A stretch of 64,000 nucleotides of DNA from Duganella guangzhouensis (GCF_009674535.1 NZ_WKJK01000025.1:1-64000), one strand, 5' to 3'. Counted from the first letter of the stretch, positions 1-9,475 are shown. The notes: generated by a model not told the origin, from the sequence alone. Numbers and translations are program-made.

Positions 1-71
1 ATCCTCCCAAAGCTACACGGGCTCTGCCGTAGCGGAACGCTACGGCAGAGCCCGTGTAGCTTTGGGAGGAT
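1..71. repeat. 33-bp perfect inverted repeat (large hairpin)
   Basis: Positions 1-33 and 39-71 are exact reverse complements separated by the 5-nt loop GGAAC. It lies 14 nt past the stop of the minus-strand outer-membrane gene, so it could end that transcript. The arms are much longer than a normal intrinsic terminator, and no T-run can be judged because the window starts here. A palindromic mobile or REP-like element is the alternative. Confidence 0.85.
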
Positions 72-84
72 TGACCCCGGGTTT

Positions 85-1041
85 TTAGAAGCTGTAGCCC
101 AGGCCCATCAGGAATAGGTCGGCGTCGCGGTGGTAGTCGGAGACGACGCGGTTCCAGGTCACTTCGCCCACGACGCGCCGGGTCAGGTGGTAGCGGGTGG
201 CGATGCTGATCAGGCCGGCCTTGTGCGAGCGCTGGCCGTCCGCGTCCGGTACTTTGGCGTTGAAGTAGAAGCCGGCGCCGGCGCCTATCTCGACTTTGGG
301 ACTCACGGAACGAATCAGCCACAGTTGGCTGGCCACGCCGTTGCGCTTGCTCTGCGCGGTGCTGCCTTCGTTGATGGCGGTGACGGTCCAGTCGACGTAG
401 CGGCCAATCGCGCGGCGGTATTCCAGCGCGGCGATGGTGGCACGCTCGGAATCCAGGCTGTTGGTGATGCCCTGGCCGGCCATCAGGGTGATGGCTTCGT
501 CGGTGCTCGGTCCTTCCAGGTGCAGTTTGTCGCCCTTGACGCCGCTGAACTGGTAGCCGACGCCCAACACCAGCAAGGTGGTGGAGTCTTTGCCGCTGCT
601 CGGCGAGATGTGGTTCAGCTGGACCTGGTTGTACCAGCGGCTGTTCTCATAATGGTAGGTCGCCTGCAGGCTGTAGATGGCGGCCCAGCCATGGTCGTTG
701 GTGTATTTGGTGCTGCCTTTGCTGTGCAGCTCGGTGGTGTCGAAGTAGTAGTACTGGCCGGCGCCGGCGCCGAAGTTCCAGCCCGGCTCATTGTAGCCGC
801 TGCGCACCCATACTTGGCCGGCGACGCCGTCGCGGTGATGGTCGGTCGGGTGGCCTTCGTTCCAGTAGCTGAGGCTGAAGCCCAGGTAGTCGCCCACCGG
901 ATGGGTGTAGGCGACCCCGCCGGTAAAGGTGTTTTCCTTGGTTTCTTTGACGCGCAGGCCGCCGGCATAACCGGTCAACTCCTGCGCCGTAACGGCGCCC
1001 ATGGCGGTTAGCGCGATCGCGCCAAGCAAAATACGCTTCAT
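85..1041 (-). CDS. Predicted outer-membrane beta-barrel protein, function unknown
   Basis: A 318-residue exported protein. The chosen start is the ATG at 1041 because it puts a classical signal peptide at the N-terminus (MKRILLGAIALTAMGAVTAQ, AxA-type cleavage); an in-frame ATG 45 nt upstream would add a poor leader. The mature chain is rich in alternating aromatic/polar stretches and glycine, and ends in aromatic F (GLGYSF), as outer-membrane barrels do. The sequence falls into two similar halves: residues after the signal peptide and residues near 190 both carry a YxR/V-G-x-Y-x-x-x-S/T strand pattern with W and NEG motifs (NEGHPTD and NEGSTAQ), suggesting an internal duplication. No substrate or partner can be named. 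It is transcribed away from the small membrane gene's neighbourhood but on the same strand, about 90 nt downstream of it. Confidence 0.7.
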   Translation of the reverse strand: MKRILLGAIALTAMGAVTAQELTGYAGGLRVKETKENTFTGGVAYTHPVGDYLGFSLSYWNEGHPTDHHRDGVAGQVWVRSGYNEPGWNFGAGAGQYYYFDTTELHSKGSTKYTNDHGWAAIYSLQATYHYENSRWYNQVQLNHISPSSGKDSTTLLVLGVGYQFSGVKGDKLHLEGPSTDEAITLMAGQGITNSLDSERATIAALEYRRAIGRYVDWTVTAINEGSTAQSKRNGVASQLWLIRSVSPKVEIGAGAGFYFNAKVPDADGQRSHKAGLISIATRYHLTRRVVGEVTWNRVVSDYHRDADLFLMGLGYSF

Positions 1042-1131
1042 TAATGAATTGATTTTCAGCAAAAGGCCGAGTGTACCGGAAATCAAAAAAACGCGTTTTA
1101 CAATACCGCAAAATGCGGTCTTGCCTTTGTG

Positions 1132-1503
1132 TTAAGGCTGGACGGCGACCTTGGTGATGTAATACTCGGTTTCACCGAAGCATTGACTTGGCACGCCCTT
1201 GTGCTGGGCGTAGGTGAGGATGACGCGCTTGCCGGTGGCGTTGGTCAGGTCGCGCGCCACGCTTTCATCGCGCACGCTGAATTCGAATTTCTCGGGGATC
1301 GCGCCCGGCATCGAGGTCAGCAGGATTTCGCCTTCCCAGGTTTTGCAGACCCAGCCGCGGCTGGAAAATTTCTGCAGATAGCCGGCGCGTTCGCCGTCCG
1401 AGTACGACACGTGCAGCATGACCCAGGTGTAGGCGGCCAGCAGCAACAGGGCGGCGGCCAGCAGGCCGATAACGTACAGGATGATGCGTTTGGAAGTGAT
1501 CAT
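1132..1503 (-). CDS. Conserved hypothetical single-span membrane protein
   Basis: A 123-residue protein with one hydrophobic segment at residues 8-30 (IILYVIGLLAAALLLLAAY) followed by a soluble domain of about 90 residues. The soluble part contains two cysteines (in WVCKTW and SQCFGE) that could form a disulfide if the domain is periplasmic. It sits 34 nt downstream of the DUF475 gene on the same strand, so the two may be cotranscribed. I do not recognise a family with an assigned function. Confidence 0.6.
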   Translation of the reverse strand: MITSKRIILYVIGLLAAALLLLAAYTWVMLHVSYSDGERAGYLQKFSSRGWVCKTWEGEILLTSMPGAIPEKFEFSVRDESVARDLTNATGKRVILTYAQHKGVPSQCFGETEYYITKVAVQP

Positions 1504-1537
1504 AAGCGTTCTGGGTTAGGCAACGTTTCTCATCTTA

Positions 1538-2596
1538 TCATGCGGCGTCGCGGCGTTTGTGCCGTACCGACGACCACAGCGAAATGGCGATGAAGGCCAC
1601 GCCCGACAAGCCGGTGAACCACTCTGGTATATGGTATTTGACGCTGGCCAGCATGATCAGCGCCAACACGCCGATGGCGTAATGCGCGCCGTGCTCCAGA
1701 TAGACATATTCGTCCAGCGTGCCCTTGTGCACCAGGAACACGGTCAGCGAGCGCACGAACATGGCGCCGATCGCCAACCCCAGCATGATGACCACCACGT
1801 CGCTGGTGATGGCGAAGGCGCCGATCACGCCGTCAAAGCTGAACGAGGCGTCCAGCACTTCCAGGTACAGAAAGCCGCCGATGCTGCCCTTGGCGACGCT
1901 GGCCAGCACCGGTGCCACGCCGGCCTCGGTGGTGTCGTCGTCGTCCTGCGGTTCGTCTTCTTCCAGCAGGCTGGAAATCCAGCCTACCGCCAGATAGACG
2001 ATGACGCCCACCACGCCGGCCGTCAGCACCTTGTATTGTTCGGCGTTGTCGACCAGCGCCACGCAGCCGAACACCGCCGCCAGCGCCAGCAGCACCGCCA
2101 GGCTTTCGGTGCCGTGCTGGTTCAGTTTTTTCTCCATCCAGCCCAGCCAGTGCAGTTGCTTATGGTCGTCGAACAGGAAGTTGAGGAATACCAGCAGCAG
2201 GAAGGCGCCGCCAAACGCCGCCACCTCGGCATGGGCGCCGGTCAGGTAGCGCGAATATTCTTCCGGAGTGTTGATCGCCATTTGCCACACCGCCACCAGC
2301 CCCTGGCCGGTGGCGACCGAGACGATCAGCAGCGGGAACAGCAGCCGCATGCCAAATACCGCCACCAGGATGCCGACCGTCAGGAACAGCTTGCGCCAGA
2401 ATTCATTCCAGTGGCGCAGCACCGAGGCGTTGACCACCGCGTTATCGAACGACAGCGACACTTCCATGATGCCCAGCACGGCGGTGATCCACAGCGCCTG
2501 CGCCAGGCCGCTGACACCACCATGGTTGTAGCCCCACCAGCCGGCCACGGCCATGAGGATGAAGGTGACGGCAAAGGAGATGCGGAAGTGTTGCAT
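1538..2596 (-). CDS. DUF475 (TerC-like) integral membrane protein
   Basis: A 352-residue polytopic membrane protein of the DUF475 family, related to TerC proteins implicated in metal-ion handling and tellurite resistance. Two internally related motifs support this: MEVSLSFDNAVVNA near residue 45 and LDASFSFDGVIGAFA near residue 250, each placing acidic residues inside a membrane segment. About eight or nine hydrophobic helices are visible, with an acidic loop (EEDEPQDDDDTTE) in the middle that may bind cations or lie in the cytoplasm. The ATG at 2596 begins MQHFRISFAVTFILMAVAG, immediately entering the first helix. No yybP-ykoY (Mn) riboswitch motif was seen in the roughly 110 nt upstream. 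The transported ion is unknown. Confidence 0.8.
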   Translation of the reverse strand: MQHFRISFAVTFILMAVAGWWGYNHGGVSGLAQALWITAVLGIMEVSLSFDNAVVNASVLRHWNEFWRKLFLTVGILVAVFGMRLLFPLLIVSVATGQGLVAVWQMAINTPEEYSRYLTGAHAEVAAFGGAFLLLVFLNFLFDDHKQLHWLGWMEKKLNQHGTESLAVLLALAAVFGCVALVDNAEQYKVLTAGVVGVIVYLAVGWISSLLEEDEPQDDDDTTEAGVAPVLASVAKGSIGGFLYLEVLDASFSFDGVIGAFAITSDVVVIMLGLAIGAMFVRSLTVFLVHKGTLDEYVYLEHGAHYAIGVLALIMLASVKYHIPEWFTGLSGVAFIAISLWSSVRHKRRDAA

Positions 2597-2706
2597 TGAT
2601 TGTCTTTATTGAAATAGTGGCAATGGCTTGAATTTTATATTACTTGCTTCCGCCGCTGGGGAGGCATCTGCCATAATGTCGCCACAAAAATGTTAAGGAT
2701 ATAACG

Positions 2707-3129
2707 ATGGACATCGCCTACCTCGTCACGCCGCTGGTCACCTGGATCACGGTGGGGCCGATCAAGTTTCTGATTAATAGCATCAAGGCGCGCCGCTGGG
2801 CGTTCAACCTGGTCGGCAACGGCGGTTTCCCGAGCAACCATAGCGCGGTGGTGTCCAGCATGGCGACCCTGATCGCGCTGCGCGAGGGCATCGGCCATCC
2901 GGCCTTCGGGGTGGCGGTCACCTTGTGCTTTATCGTGATTATCGACGCCAACAGCCTGCGCCAGCACGTCGGCAAGCAGGCGGCGGCGATCAACCGTCTG
3001 GCCAAGGATGACGGTAACCATAAGTGGCTGCGCGAGCGCATGGGCCACACGCTGGTGGAAATCGCCGGCGGCCTGTGCACCGGCATCGCCATCGGCCATC
3101 TCGTCAACGCCATCTTCGGCCGCGGCTAA
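2707..3129 (+). CDS. Divergent PAP2 family protein (DUF212)
   Basis: A 140-residue membrane protein of the DUF212 family, distantly related to acid phosphatase/vanadium haloperoxidase enzymes. Visible family marks are the GGFPSNHSA motif (residues about 39-47), where SNHS corresponds to the PAP2 phosphatase SGH motif, and the DANSLRQHVGKQAAAIN stretch, which carries the conserved D, R and G-x-Q of the family. Hydrophobic helices lie at about 1-20, 50-85 and 115-135. It is divergent from the DUF475 gene across a 110-bp gap. A lipid-phosphate phosphatase-like role is plausible, but no substrate is established for this family. Confidence 0.82.
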   Translation: MDIAYLVTPLVTWITVGPIKFLINSIKARRWAFNLVGNGGFPSNHSAVVSSMATLIALREGIGHPAFGVAVTLCFIVIIDANSLRQHVGKQAAAINRLAKDDGNHKWLRERMGHTLVEIAGGLCTGIAIGHLVNAIFGRG

Positions 3130-3139
3130 GTCTTCCTCC

Positions 3140-3163
3140 GGGGCCGGCGACTGTCCGGCCCTG
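3140..3163 (+). terminator. GC-rich hairpin after the PAP2 gene
   Basis: GGGGCCGG and CCGGCCC flank a short loop just past the stop at 3129. There is no T-run, so it would be at most a weak or Rho-assisted terminator. Confidence 0.35.
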
Positions 3164-3356
3164 TGTCCCTGTGTCCGCCAACGGACATATCTCCCGCGCG
3201 GTTTTTACCGTTCATCCCCGTATTTGGCGTTTCAGCCACAAATTCTGCGGTTTGTCGCACTGTGATTGACCTGATAACGACGGTCAAGGATACTCTGCGC
3301 CCTGTAGTCTGGCTAATATTACAAAGCACCTCACGTGCCACTTCCTGGAGAACTTT

Positions 3357-4526
3357 ATGTTGCGCAAAACCCTGCTTGCTCTCGCCATTGCCTCTGCCCT
3401 GGTTGCATGCGGCAAATCAGCCAAAGAGCCTGAAAAAGCCGGAGCCAGCGCGTCGGCTACGGCGGACGCGGGTAAGGACGACAAAAAGGTGACCCTGCAG
3501 ATGGCGCCGGAAGATACGCTGACCGTCGAGTCGGACGCGCTGGCGTCCGGCCCGGTCATCACCGGCTCGATCCAGCCGGAGCGCCGCGCCGACCTGCGCG
3601 CTGAAGTGGCCGCTATCGTGGTGCAGGTGATGAAGGAAAACGGCGAACCGGTCAAAAAGGGCGATCCGCTGCTGCGCCTGGATGAAACCTCGATCCGCGA
3701 CAGCCTGACCTCGGCCGAGGAAGCCACCCGCGCCGCCGAGCAGTCGCTGGCCCAGACCCAGCGTATGTACGAGCGCCAGAAAACCCTGCTGTCGTCCGGC
3801 ATGGTGTCGACCTCGGCCATGGAAGACGCTGAAATCCGCCGCAACAACGCCCAGAGCGATCTGGCGGCGGCTCGCTCGCGCTCGGTGGCGGCACGCCAGC
3901 AACTGACCCGCACCGTGGTGCGCGCGCCGTTTGATGGCATTGTCAGCGAGCGCAAGGTGTCGAACGGCGATACGGCCCAGGTCGGCAAGGAGTTGATCAA
4001 GGTGATCGATCCGAACAGCATGCGCTTCGAGGGCATGGTTTCGGCCGACAAGATTGGCGTGGTCAAAGTGGGGCAGCCGGTGCTGTTCCGCGTCAACGGT
4101 TATCCGGACAAGCAGTTTAACGGCAAGGTCAAGCGTGTCGATCCGGCCGCCAACGCGGTCACCCGCCAGGTCGAGGTGCTGGTTGATTTCGCCGACAGCG
4201 TGCGTCCCGGCGTGGCCGGCCTGTATGCCGAGGGCCGGGTCGAATCGCAGACCAGCAACACGCTGATGGTGCCGCCATCGGCGCTGGTGCAGGCCGGCGA
4301 CAACAATTATGTGTGGCGCGTCAAGAATGGCACGCTGGCCAAGGTGCCGCTGACCATCGGCACCCGTGACGAGCGCAGCGGCCGCTGGCAGGTGCTGGCC
4401 GGCTTGCAGGCTGGCGACATGGTGGTGCGGGTGCCGGCCTCCGGCTTCAAGGATGGCCAGAAGGTCGAGCTGGCGGCGCCGAAGGCGGTGGCCTCGGCGT
4501 CGAGCGGCAAGGTCTCGGAAAAATAA
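3357..4526 (+). CDS. RND efflux periplasmic adaptor (membrane fusion lipoprotein)
   Basis: A 389-residue adaptor linking an inner-membrane RND pump to an outer-membrane channel. The N-terminus is a lipoprotein signal with lipobox LVAC (Cys18), followed by a low-complexity Ala/Lys linker. The usual adaptor order follows: split lipoyl/barrel-sandwich domain (first half about 70-105, second half with VRAPFDGIVSERKVSNGD near 185), a coiled-coil hairpin with repeated Ala/Gln/Arg heptads between them, a beta-barrel domain, and a membrane-proximal domain ending near 375. The ATG is preceded by CTGGAGAAC, a good ribosome-binding site. It ends 15 nt before the pump gene, so the two form an operon. No TolC-type outer-membrane factor follows, so a channel encoded elsewhere must be used. 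Confidence 0.9.
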   Translation: MLRKTLLALAIASALVACGKSAKEPEKAGASASATADAGKDDKKVTLQMAPEDTLTVESDALASGPVITGSIQPERRADLRAEVAAIVVQVMKENGEPVKKGDPLLRLDETSIRDSLTSAEEATRAAEQSLAQTQRMYERQKTLLSSGMVSTSAMEDAEIRRNNAQSDLAAARSRSVAARQQLTRTVVRAPFDGIVSERKVSNGDTAQVGKELIKVIDPNSMRFEGMVSADKIGVVKVGQPVLFRVNGYPDKQFNGKVKRVDPAANAVTRQVEVLVDFADSVRPGVAGLYAEGRVESQTSNTLMVPPSALVQAGDNNYVWRVKNGTLAKVPLTIGTRDERSGRWQVLAGLQAGDMVVRVPASGFKDGQKVELAAPKAVASASSGKVSEK

Positions 4527-4541
4527 TAGGGGATATCAGCC

Positions 4542-7500
4542 ATGTTCTTATCGGATTTTAGTGTAAAGCGGCCCATCGCCACGATCGTGCTGATCGTCGC
4601 CATGATGTGCCTGGGCTTGATGGCGCTGAACAAGCTGCGCGTCAACCAGAACCCGGACGTGGAAGTCCCGTTCATCGTGGTCAACATTCCGTATCCGGGC
4701 GCGTCGCCGGAAACGGTGGAGCGCGAAATCATCAACCGCCTGGAAAAATCGCTGAACTCGATTACCGGCGTGACCGAGATTAACTCGACCGCGCAGGAAA
4801 GCTCGGCCAGCATCTTCATCAAGTTCACCTTCACCAAGAACTTGATCGAGGCGTCGGACGAGATCCGCAACGCGATCGCGGCGGTGCGCTACAAGCTGCC
4901 GACCGAGATGCGCGAGCCTATCCTGCAACGCATCGATCCATCGGCGCAGCCGGTGATGCAGCTGGCGCTGTCGTCCAGCACGCAATCGCATGCCGAGATT
5001 TCGCGCCTGGCCGAGGACAAGCTGGCCGATCGCTTCCGCAGCATCGACGGCGTGGCCGCGGTCAACATCGACGGTTCGCTGAAGCGCGAGCTGAGCGTGC
5101 TGCTGAAGGCGGAAAAACTGCGCGAGTACAACGTCTCGGTCAACGACGTGGTCAACGCGCTGCGCAACCAGAACACCAACGCGCCGGTCGGCAAGGTGCG
5201 CGGCGATCTGGATGAGAAGAGCATCCGCCTGGTCGGCCGCATCGAGCGTCCGGAAGAGTTTCAGCAAGTGGTGGTCAAGCGCAATGGCGACGAGCTGGTG
5301 CGCCTGGCGCAAGTGGCCACGATTCAGGATGGCTTTGCCGAGGTGAACAGCCTGAGCGTGCGCTCCGGCAAACCCAACGTCGGTATTTCGGTGACCCGCT
5401 CGCGCGACGCCTCGACCGTGACCGTGGCCAAGAAAATCCGCGAGATGTCCAAGGAAATGCAGAAGGAAATGCCAGCCGGCACCAAGCTGGAAGTGACCGA
5501 GGACGATGGCGAAAACGCCGAGTCCAGCCTCAACAACGTGATCGAGGCGCTGGTGTTCGGCGCCGGCCTGACCATTTTTGTGGTGTACGCCTTCCTGAAC
5601 TCGTGGCGTTCGACCCTGATCACCGCGCTGTCGCTGCCGACCTCGGTGCTGGCGGCCTTCATCGGCGTCTGGCTGTGCGGCTTCACGCTGAACTTCATGA
5701 CGCTGCTCGGCCTGTCGCTGGCGATCGGCGTGCTGATTGACGATGCCATCGTGGTGCGGGAAAACATCGTGCGCCACATGCAGATGGGCGCTGACCGCCG
5801 CACCGCCGCGCTGCGTGGCACGGCCGAGATCGGCATGGCGGTGGCCGCCACCACTTTCTCGATCATGGCGGTGTTCATTCCGGTCGCCTTCATGCCGGGC
5901 ATCACCGGCGAGTGGTTCCGTCCGTTCGCGCTGACCGTGACCTGTTCGGTGGCGGTGTCGCTGCTGATCTCGTTCACCCTGGACCCGATGCTGTCGGCGT
6001 TCTGGGGCGATCCGCCGAATCACCATCACGCGCCGCGCAAGGGGATTGAAAAGTATTTCGCCAAGTTCAACAACTGGTTCGACCACCAGGCCGACCGCTA
6101 CGGCAATGTGATCGCCTGGGCGCTGCACCACCGCCGCGCGATGGCGGTGATCGCGGTCGCCACCTTCGTGGCCGCGCTGGTCCTGCAGGGCAAATACGGC
6201 GGCGCCAGCTTTGTGCCGGCGTCCGACTGGGGCACCATCGCCATCGATGTGCGCACGCCGTCGTCGTCGTCGCTGGAATACTCGCGCCTGAAGCTGGAAA
6301 AGGCGGCCGTGATCGCCCGTTCGATCAAGGAAACCAAGGAAACCAATAGCTACGTCAACCTCAGCGGTGGCCGCATCTATGTGGACATCGGCAAGAAGAC
6401 CGAGCGCAAGCGCGGCGCCATCGAGGTCGCCAAGGAATTGCGCGAGAAGCTGGCCGGCCTGGTGGGCGCCGAGTACACCGTGCTGGACGACCTGAGCAAT
6501 GGCGCCCGCAAACCGGTGCAGATTGAATTCACCGGCACCGATTCGCGCAAGCTGATGGAAATCACCAACGCCTTCATGGACCGGCTGCGCAAGGTGCCGG
6601 GCGCGGTCGACGTCGGCCTGTCGGAAATGGATCCGAAAGACGAGCTGCAGATCGTGCTGAACCGTGGCCTGGCCAATTCGATGGGCATCGCCGCTGGCGA
6701 CGCCGCCAACGCGCTGCGGGTGGCGTTTGCCGGCATCGAAGTCGGCGACTGGGTCGACCCGACCGGCGAATCGCGCGACGTCGCGGTGCGGCTGGCGCCG
6801 GAAGACCGCACCAGCGCCGAGAATATTGAGCGTCTGCCGATCAGCGTGGCCGGTACCAACCAGATGGTGCCGCTGGATCAGATCGCCAGCGTTACGATGG
6901 GCAAAGGCCCGTCCACCATCAAGCACAAGGATGGCAAACGGGTGATTTCTGTCAGCGCCAACGTCGAGGGCCGCTCGCCGGGCGAGGTGACCAATGACGC
7001 CATGAAGCTGGTCAAGGACATCGATTTCCCGCCCGGCTACGGCCTGGCGCTGGGCGGCGCCGGCAAGGACATGCAGGAAGTGTTTGGCGCCATGGGGATC
7101 GCGCTGGTGGCCGGCGTCGGCCTGATGTACCTGATTCTGGTGATGCAGTTTGGTTCGTTCACGGCGCCGATCGCGGTGATGCTGTCGTTGCCGCTGTCGC
7201 TGATTGGTGTGGTGCTGGGCCTGCTGGCCACCAACAGCACCATCAACCTGATGAGTCTGATTGGCGTGATTATGCTGATGGGCCTGGTGGCGAAGAACGC
7301 CATCCTGCTGCTGGACGCGGCGCGCAAGCGTCAGGAGGAGGGCTTTGGCCGCGAGGATGCGCTGATGTATGCCGGTCGCATGCGTCTGCGCCCGATCCTG
7401 ATGACCACCTTTGCGCTGATCGCCGGCATGATGCCGGTGGCGATCGGGCTGGGTGAGGGCGGCGAGTTCTACCGTCCTATGGCGATCGCCATCATCGGCG

Positions 7501-7778
7501 GCACGATTACCTCGACCCTGCTGACCTTGCTGATGGTGCCGACTTTCTACGACAGCATCGAGATCAGCAAGGACCGCATGCTGGCCAAGTTCGGCCGCCG
7601 CGCCGAGCGCTGGTCGGCCGCGCCAGCCCTGCTGGTGACGCTGATCGAAGCGCTGCTGACGCTGACGTTGCTGCGCTTCTGCTACCGCATGGTGATGAAG
7701 CTGGTGCACAAGCTGACCGGCCGTGGTGGTCCGCAGCCGCCAGCCGAGCTGCCGGAGGAACAACGAAAGATTGCATAA
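4542..7778 (+). CDS. RND efflux transporter permease (AcrB/HAE family)
   Basis: A 1078-residue proton-driven drug/metabolite exporter. It starts with the family signature MFLSDFSVKRPIATIVLIV and has the twofold layout of RND pumps: TM1, a large periplasmic porter loop, TM2-6, a second periplasmic loop, and TM8-12. The proton-relay acidic pair in TM4 is present at D400-D401 within LAIGVLIDDAIVVREN. The second half retains GLVAKNAILLLD in the equivalent helix. The C-terminus carries an extra hydrophobic stretch (about 1030-1055, LVTLIEALLTLTLLRFCY) beyond the twelfth helix, unlike canonical AcrB of about 1050 residues. Substrates cannot be deduced. A rho-independent terminator follows directly. 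Confidence 0.93.
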   Translation: MFLSDFSVKRPIATIVLIVAMMCLGLMALNKLRVNQNPDVEVPFIVVNIPYPGASPETVEREIINRLEKSLNSITGVTEINSTAQESSASIFIKFTFTKNLIEASDEIRNAIAAVRYKLPTEMREPILQRIDPSAQPVMQLALSSSTQSHAEISRLAEDKLADRFRSIDGVAAVNIDGSLKRELSVLLKAEKLREYNVSVNDVVNALRNQNTNAPVGKVRGDLDEKSIRLVGRIERPEEFQQVVVKRNGDELVRLAQVATIQDGFAEVNSLSVRSGKPNVGISVTRSRDASTVTVAKKIREMSKEMQKEMPAGTKLEVTEDDGENAESSLNNVIEALVFGAGLTIFVVYAFLNSWRSTLITALSLPTSVLAAFIGVWLCGFTLNFMTLLGLSLAIGVLIDDAIVVRENIVRHMQMGADRRTAALRGTAEIGMAVAATTFSIMAVFIPVAFMPGITGEWFRPFALTVTCSVAVSLLISFTLDPMLSAFWGDPPNHHHAPRKGIEKYFAKFNNWFDHQADRYGNVIAWALHHRRAMAVIAVATFVAALVLQGKYGGASFVPASDWGTIAIDVRTPSSSSLEYSRLKLEKAAVIARSIKETKETNSYVNLSGGRIYVDIGKKTERKRGAIEVAKELREKLAGLVGAEYTVLDDLSNGARKPVQIEFTGTDSRKLMEITNAFMDRLRKVPGAVDVGLSEMDPKDELQIVLNRGLANSMGIAAGDAANALRVAFAGIEVGDWVDPTGESRDVAVRLAPEDRTSAENIERLPISVAGTNQMVPLDQIASVTMGKGPSTIKHKDGKRVISVSANVEGRSPGEVTNDAMKLVKDIDFPPGYGLALGGAGKDMQEVFGAMGIALVAGVGLMYLILVMQFGSFTAPIAVMLSLPLSLIGVVLGLLATNSTINLMSLIGVIMLMGLVAKNAILLLDAARKRQEEGFGREDALMYAGRMRLRPILMTTFALIAGMMPVAIGLGEGGEFYRPMAIAIIGGTITSTLLTLLMVPTFYDSIEISKDRMLAKFGRRAERWSAAPALLVTLIEALLTLTLLRFCYRMVMKLVHKLTGRGGPQPPAELPEEQRKIA

Positions 7779-7800
7779 ATTGATAGTTGGTTAAACAAGA

Positions 7801-7824
7801 AAGGAGCCCATGGGCTCCTTTTTT
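7801..7824 (+). terminator. Rho-independent terminator of the RND operon
   Basis: The 20-nt palindrome AAGGAGCCCATGGGCTCCTT is followed by further T residues, 22 nt after the pump stop codon. Confidence 0.9.
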
Positions 7825-7987
7825 ACGCCCTGAGTGCAGAGCATCTGCTCGGTTTCAAGATTTTAATTAGTATTCGCGCTCTAACGTCTTGCCTTCTGGA
7901 TTCTTTTATTTGTGTAGTATGCTGCTGGCCTTCCCGTACCAAATTGGCTACCGGACCCAAAAAAACCATTTATAAAGCGAGACTTTC

Positions 7988-9409
7988 ATGCAGCACAAAT
8001 ATCTCCCTCTGATCATTGCCGCCGCGCTGAGCGCGGTTACCGCCGGCGCCCAGGCATCCGGTTACCGCTTCGGCTCGCAGAGCGTGTCCGGCCAGGGCAC
8101 GGCCGACGCCAACGGCGCCGAAGCCGCCGATGCATCGACCATCTTTTACAATCCGGCCGGTCTGACCCGTCTGGATGGTACCCAGATCAGCGTTGGCGCT
8201 ACCGCTGTTGTGCCTCACTCGACCTTTACCGATTCGGGCTCGACCCACTTCACCGGCGCCTCGACCGGCAACGTCTCGGCCAGCGGTTACGTGCCGGATG
8301 TGGTGGCGGCGCCATCGATTTACGCCAGCAAGAAGCTGAACGACCGCTGGACCGCCGGCTTTGGCATGTTCGTGCCTTATGGCGCCCAACTGGACTACGG
8401 TAACAGCTGGAGCGGCCGTTACGCGCTGAGCAACATCAAGCTGGAAGCCATCACGCTGAACCCGTCGGTAGGGTTCAAGTTGAATGAACATCATGCGTTT
8501 GGCTTCGGCATTGACGCTGAGTTCATGAAGGCCAAGCTGGGCCAGGCGGTGGACGTGCCAGGCTCGGTGGCCGCGCTGTCGACCGCCGCCAATGCCGCCA
8601 CCGCGGCCGCGCTGGTCAAGCAGATCGCCGCGCTGGGCGGCAATCCGGCATTGCTGTCGACCGCCGGCGATGGCCACGGTTCGATGGACGGCCAGGACTG
8701 GGGCTGGGGCTTCAATCTGGGCTATATGTACACGCTGGACCAAAACACCCGCTTCGGCCTGGCCTATCGCTCGTCGATCTCGCACCAGCTGAAGGGCAGC
8801 ACCGTGTGGGACTTCTCCAGCGTGACCAGCGACCCTATCGTCAACAAGATCCTGGCCGCCGCTTCGCATAAAACCAATGGCGCCGCGCTGGTGACCCTGC
8901 GCACGCCGGAAACCGTGTCGGCCAATGTGTTCCATCAGTTCGATGCGAAATGGGCCGGCATGGCGGACGTGACCTTCACCCGCAACAACCGCATGGGTGA
9001 TCTGCTGATCCAGTTCCCTGGCACCAGCGAAGGCGCGGAAGTGATCCGTCAGCAGTGGAAAAACACTGTGCGGGTCTCGCTCGGCACCAACTACGCCTAC
9101 AGCCAACAGCTGACGCTGCGCGCCGGTATCGCTTACGACCAGTCGCCGGTGAAGAATGCCGAGCTGACTCACCCAGCGTTGCCGGACAGCGACCGCATGC
9201 AGTATTCGGTGGGCGCGAACTGGAAGCTGAGCCCACGTTCGTCGATCGATCTGGCGTACAGCTTCCTGGACTTCAAGGATGCGCCGATCAACTACACCAA
9301 CCAGTGCAACCCACTGTCGACCAGCTGCACCGGCAACGGCGAAACCACGCGCGGTACCTACAAGACTTACATGTCGCTGATCGGTATCTCGTACAACTAC
9401 AAGTTCTGA
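7988..9409 (+). CDS. FadL/OmpP1-type outer-membrane transporter
   Basis: A 473-residue outer-membrane barrel of the FadL/TodX family that takes up long-chain fatty acids or other hydrophobic compounds. It has a signal peptide ending at AQA (residues 1-24). Immediately after it comes the family's N-terminal region SGYRFGSQSVSGQGTADANGAEAADASTIFYNPAGLTRL, which matches the FadL hatch with its NPA signature. The chain ends GISYNYKF with a terminal aromatic, as expected for barrel insertion. The family's usual length is 420-480 residues, so it looks intact. It is monocistronic, enclosed by the terminator at 7801 and the bidirectional terminator at 9430. Confidence 0.92.
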   Translation: MQHKYLPLIIAAALSAVTAGAQASGYRFGSQSVSGQGTADANGAEAADASTIFYNPAGLTRLDGTQISVGATAVVPHSTFTDSGSTHFTGASTGNVSASGYVPDVVAAPSIYASKKLNDRWTAGFGMFVPYGAQLDYGNSWSGRYALSNIKLEAITLNPSVGFKLNEHHAFGFGIDAEFMKAKLGQAVDVPGSVAALSTAANAATAAALVKQIAALGGNPALLSTAGDGHGSMDGQDWGWGFNLGYMYTLDQNTRFGLAYRSSISHQLKGSTVWDFSSVTSDPIVNKILAAASHKTNGAALVTLRTPETVSANVFHQFDAKWAGMADVTFTRNNRMGDLLIQFPGTSEGAEVIRQQWKNTVRVSLGTNYAYSQQLTLRAGIAYDQSPVKNAELTHPALPDSDRMQYSVGANWKLSPRSSIDLAYSFLDFKDAPINYTNQCNPLSTSCTGNGETTRGTYKTYMSLIGISYNYKF

Positions 9410-9429
9410 TTCGTCAGCAACGGGTAAAA

Positions 9430-9452
9430 AAAAAGGGCCATCGGCCCTTTTT
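9430..9452. terminator. Bidirectional terminator between fadL-like and tcyP-like genes
   Basis: AAAAAGGGCC and GGCCCTTTTT pair around the loop ATC, with A-run on one side and T-run on the other. It serves both converging genes. Confidence 0.92.
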
Positions 9453-9475
9453 TTACGTCTGCTGCTTAGTTAGTC

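Noticed and set aside
4548..7763. A long open frame antisense to the RND pump (over 1000 codons)
   Set aside because: It is rich in His, Gln, Arg and Ala with no domain logic, as expected from the complement of a GC-rich gene with strong third-position bias. The plus-strand frame is an unmistakable RND pump.
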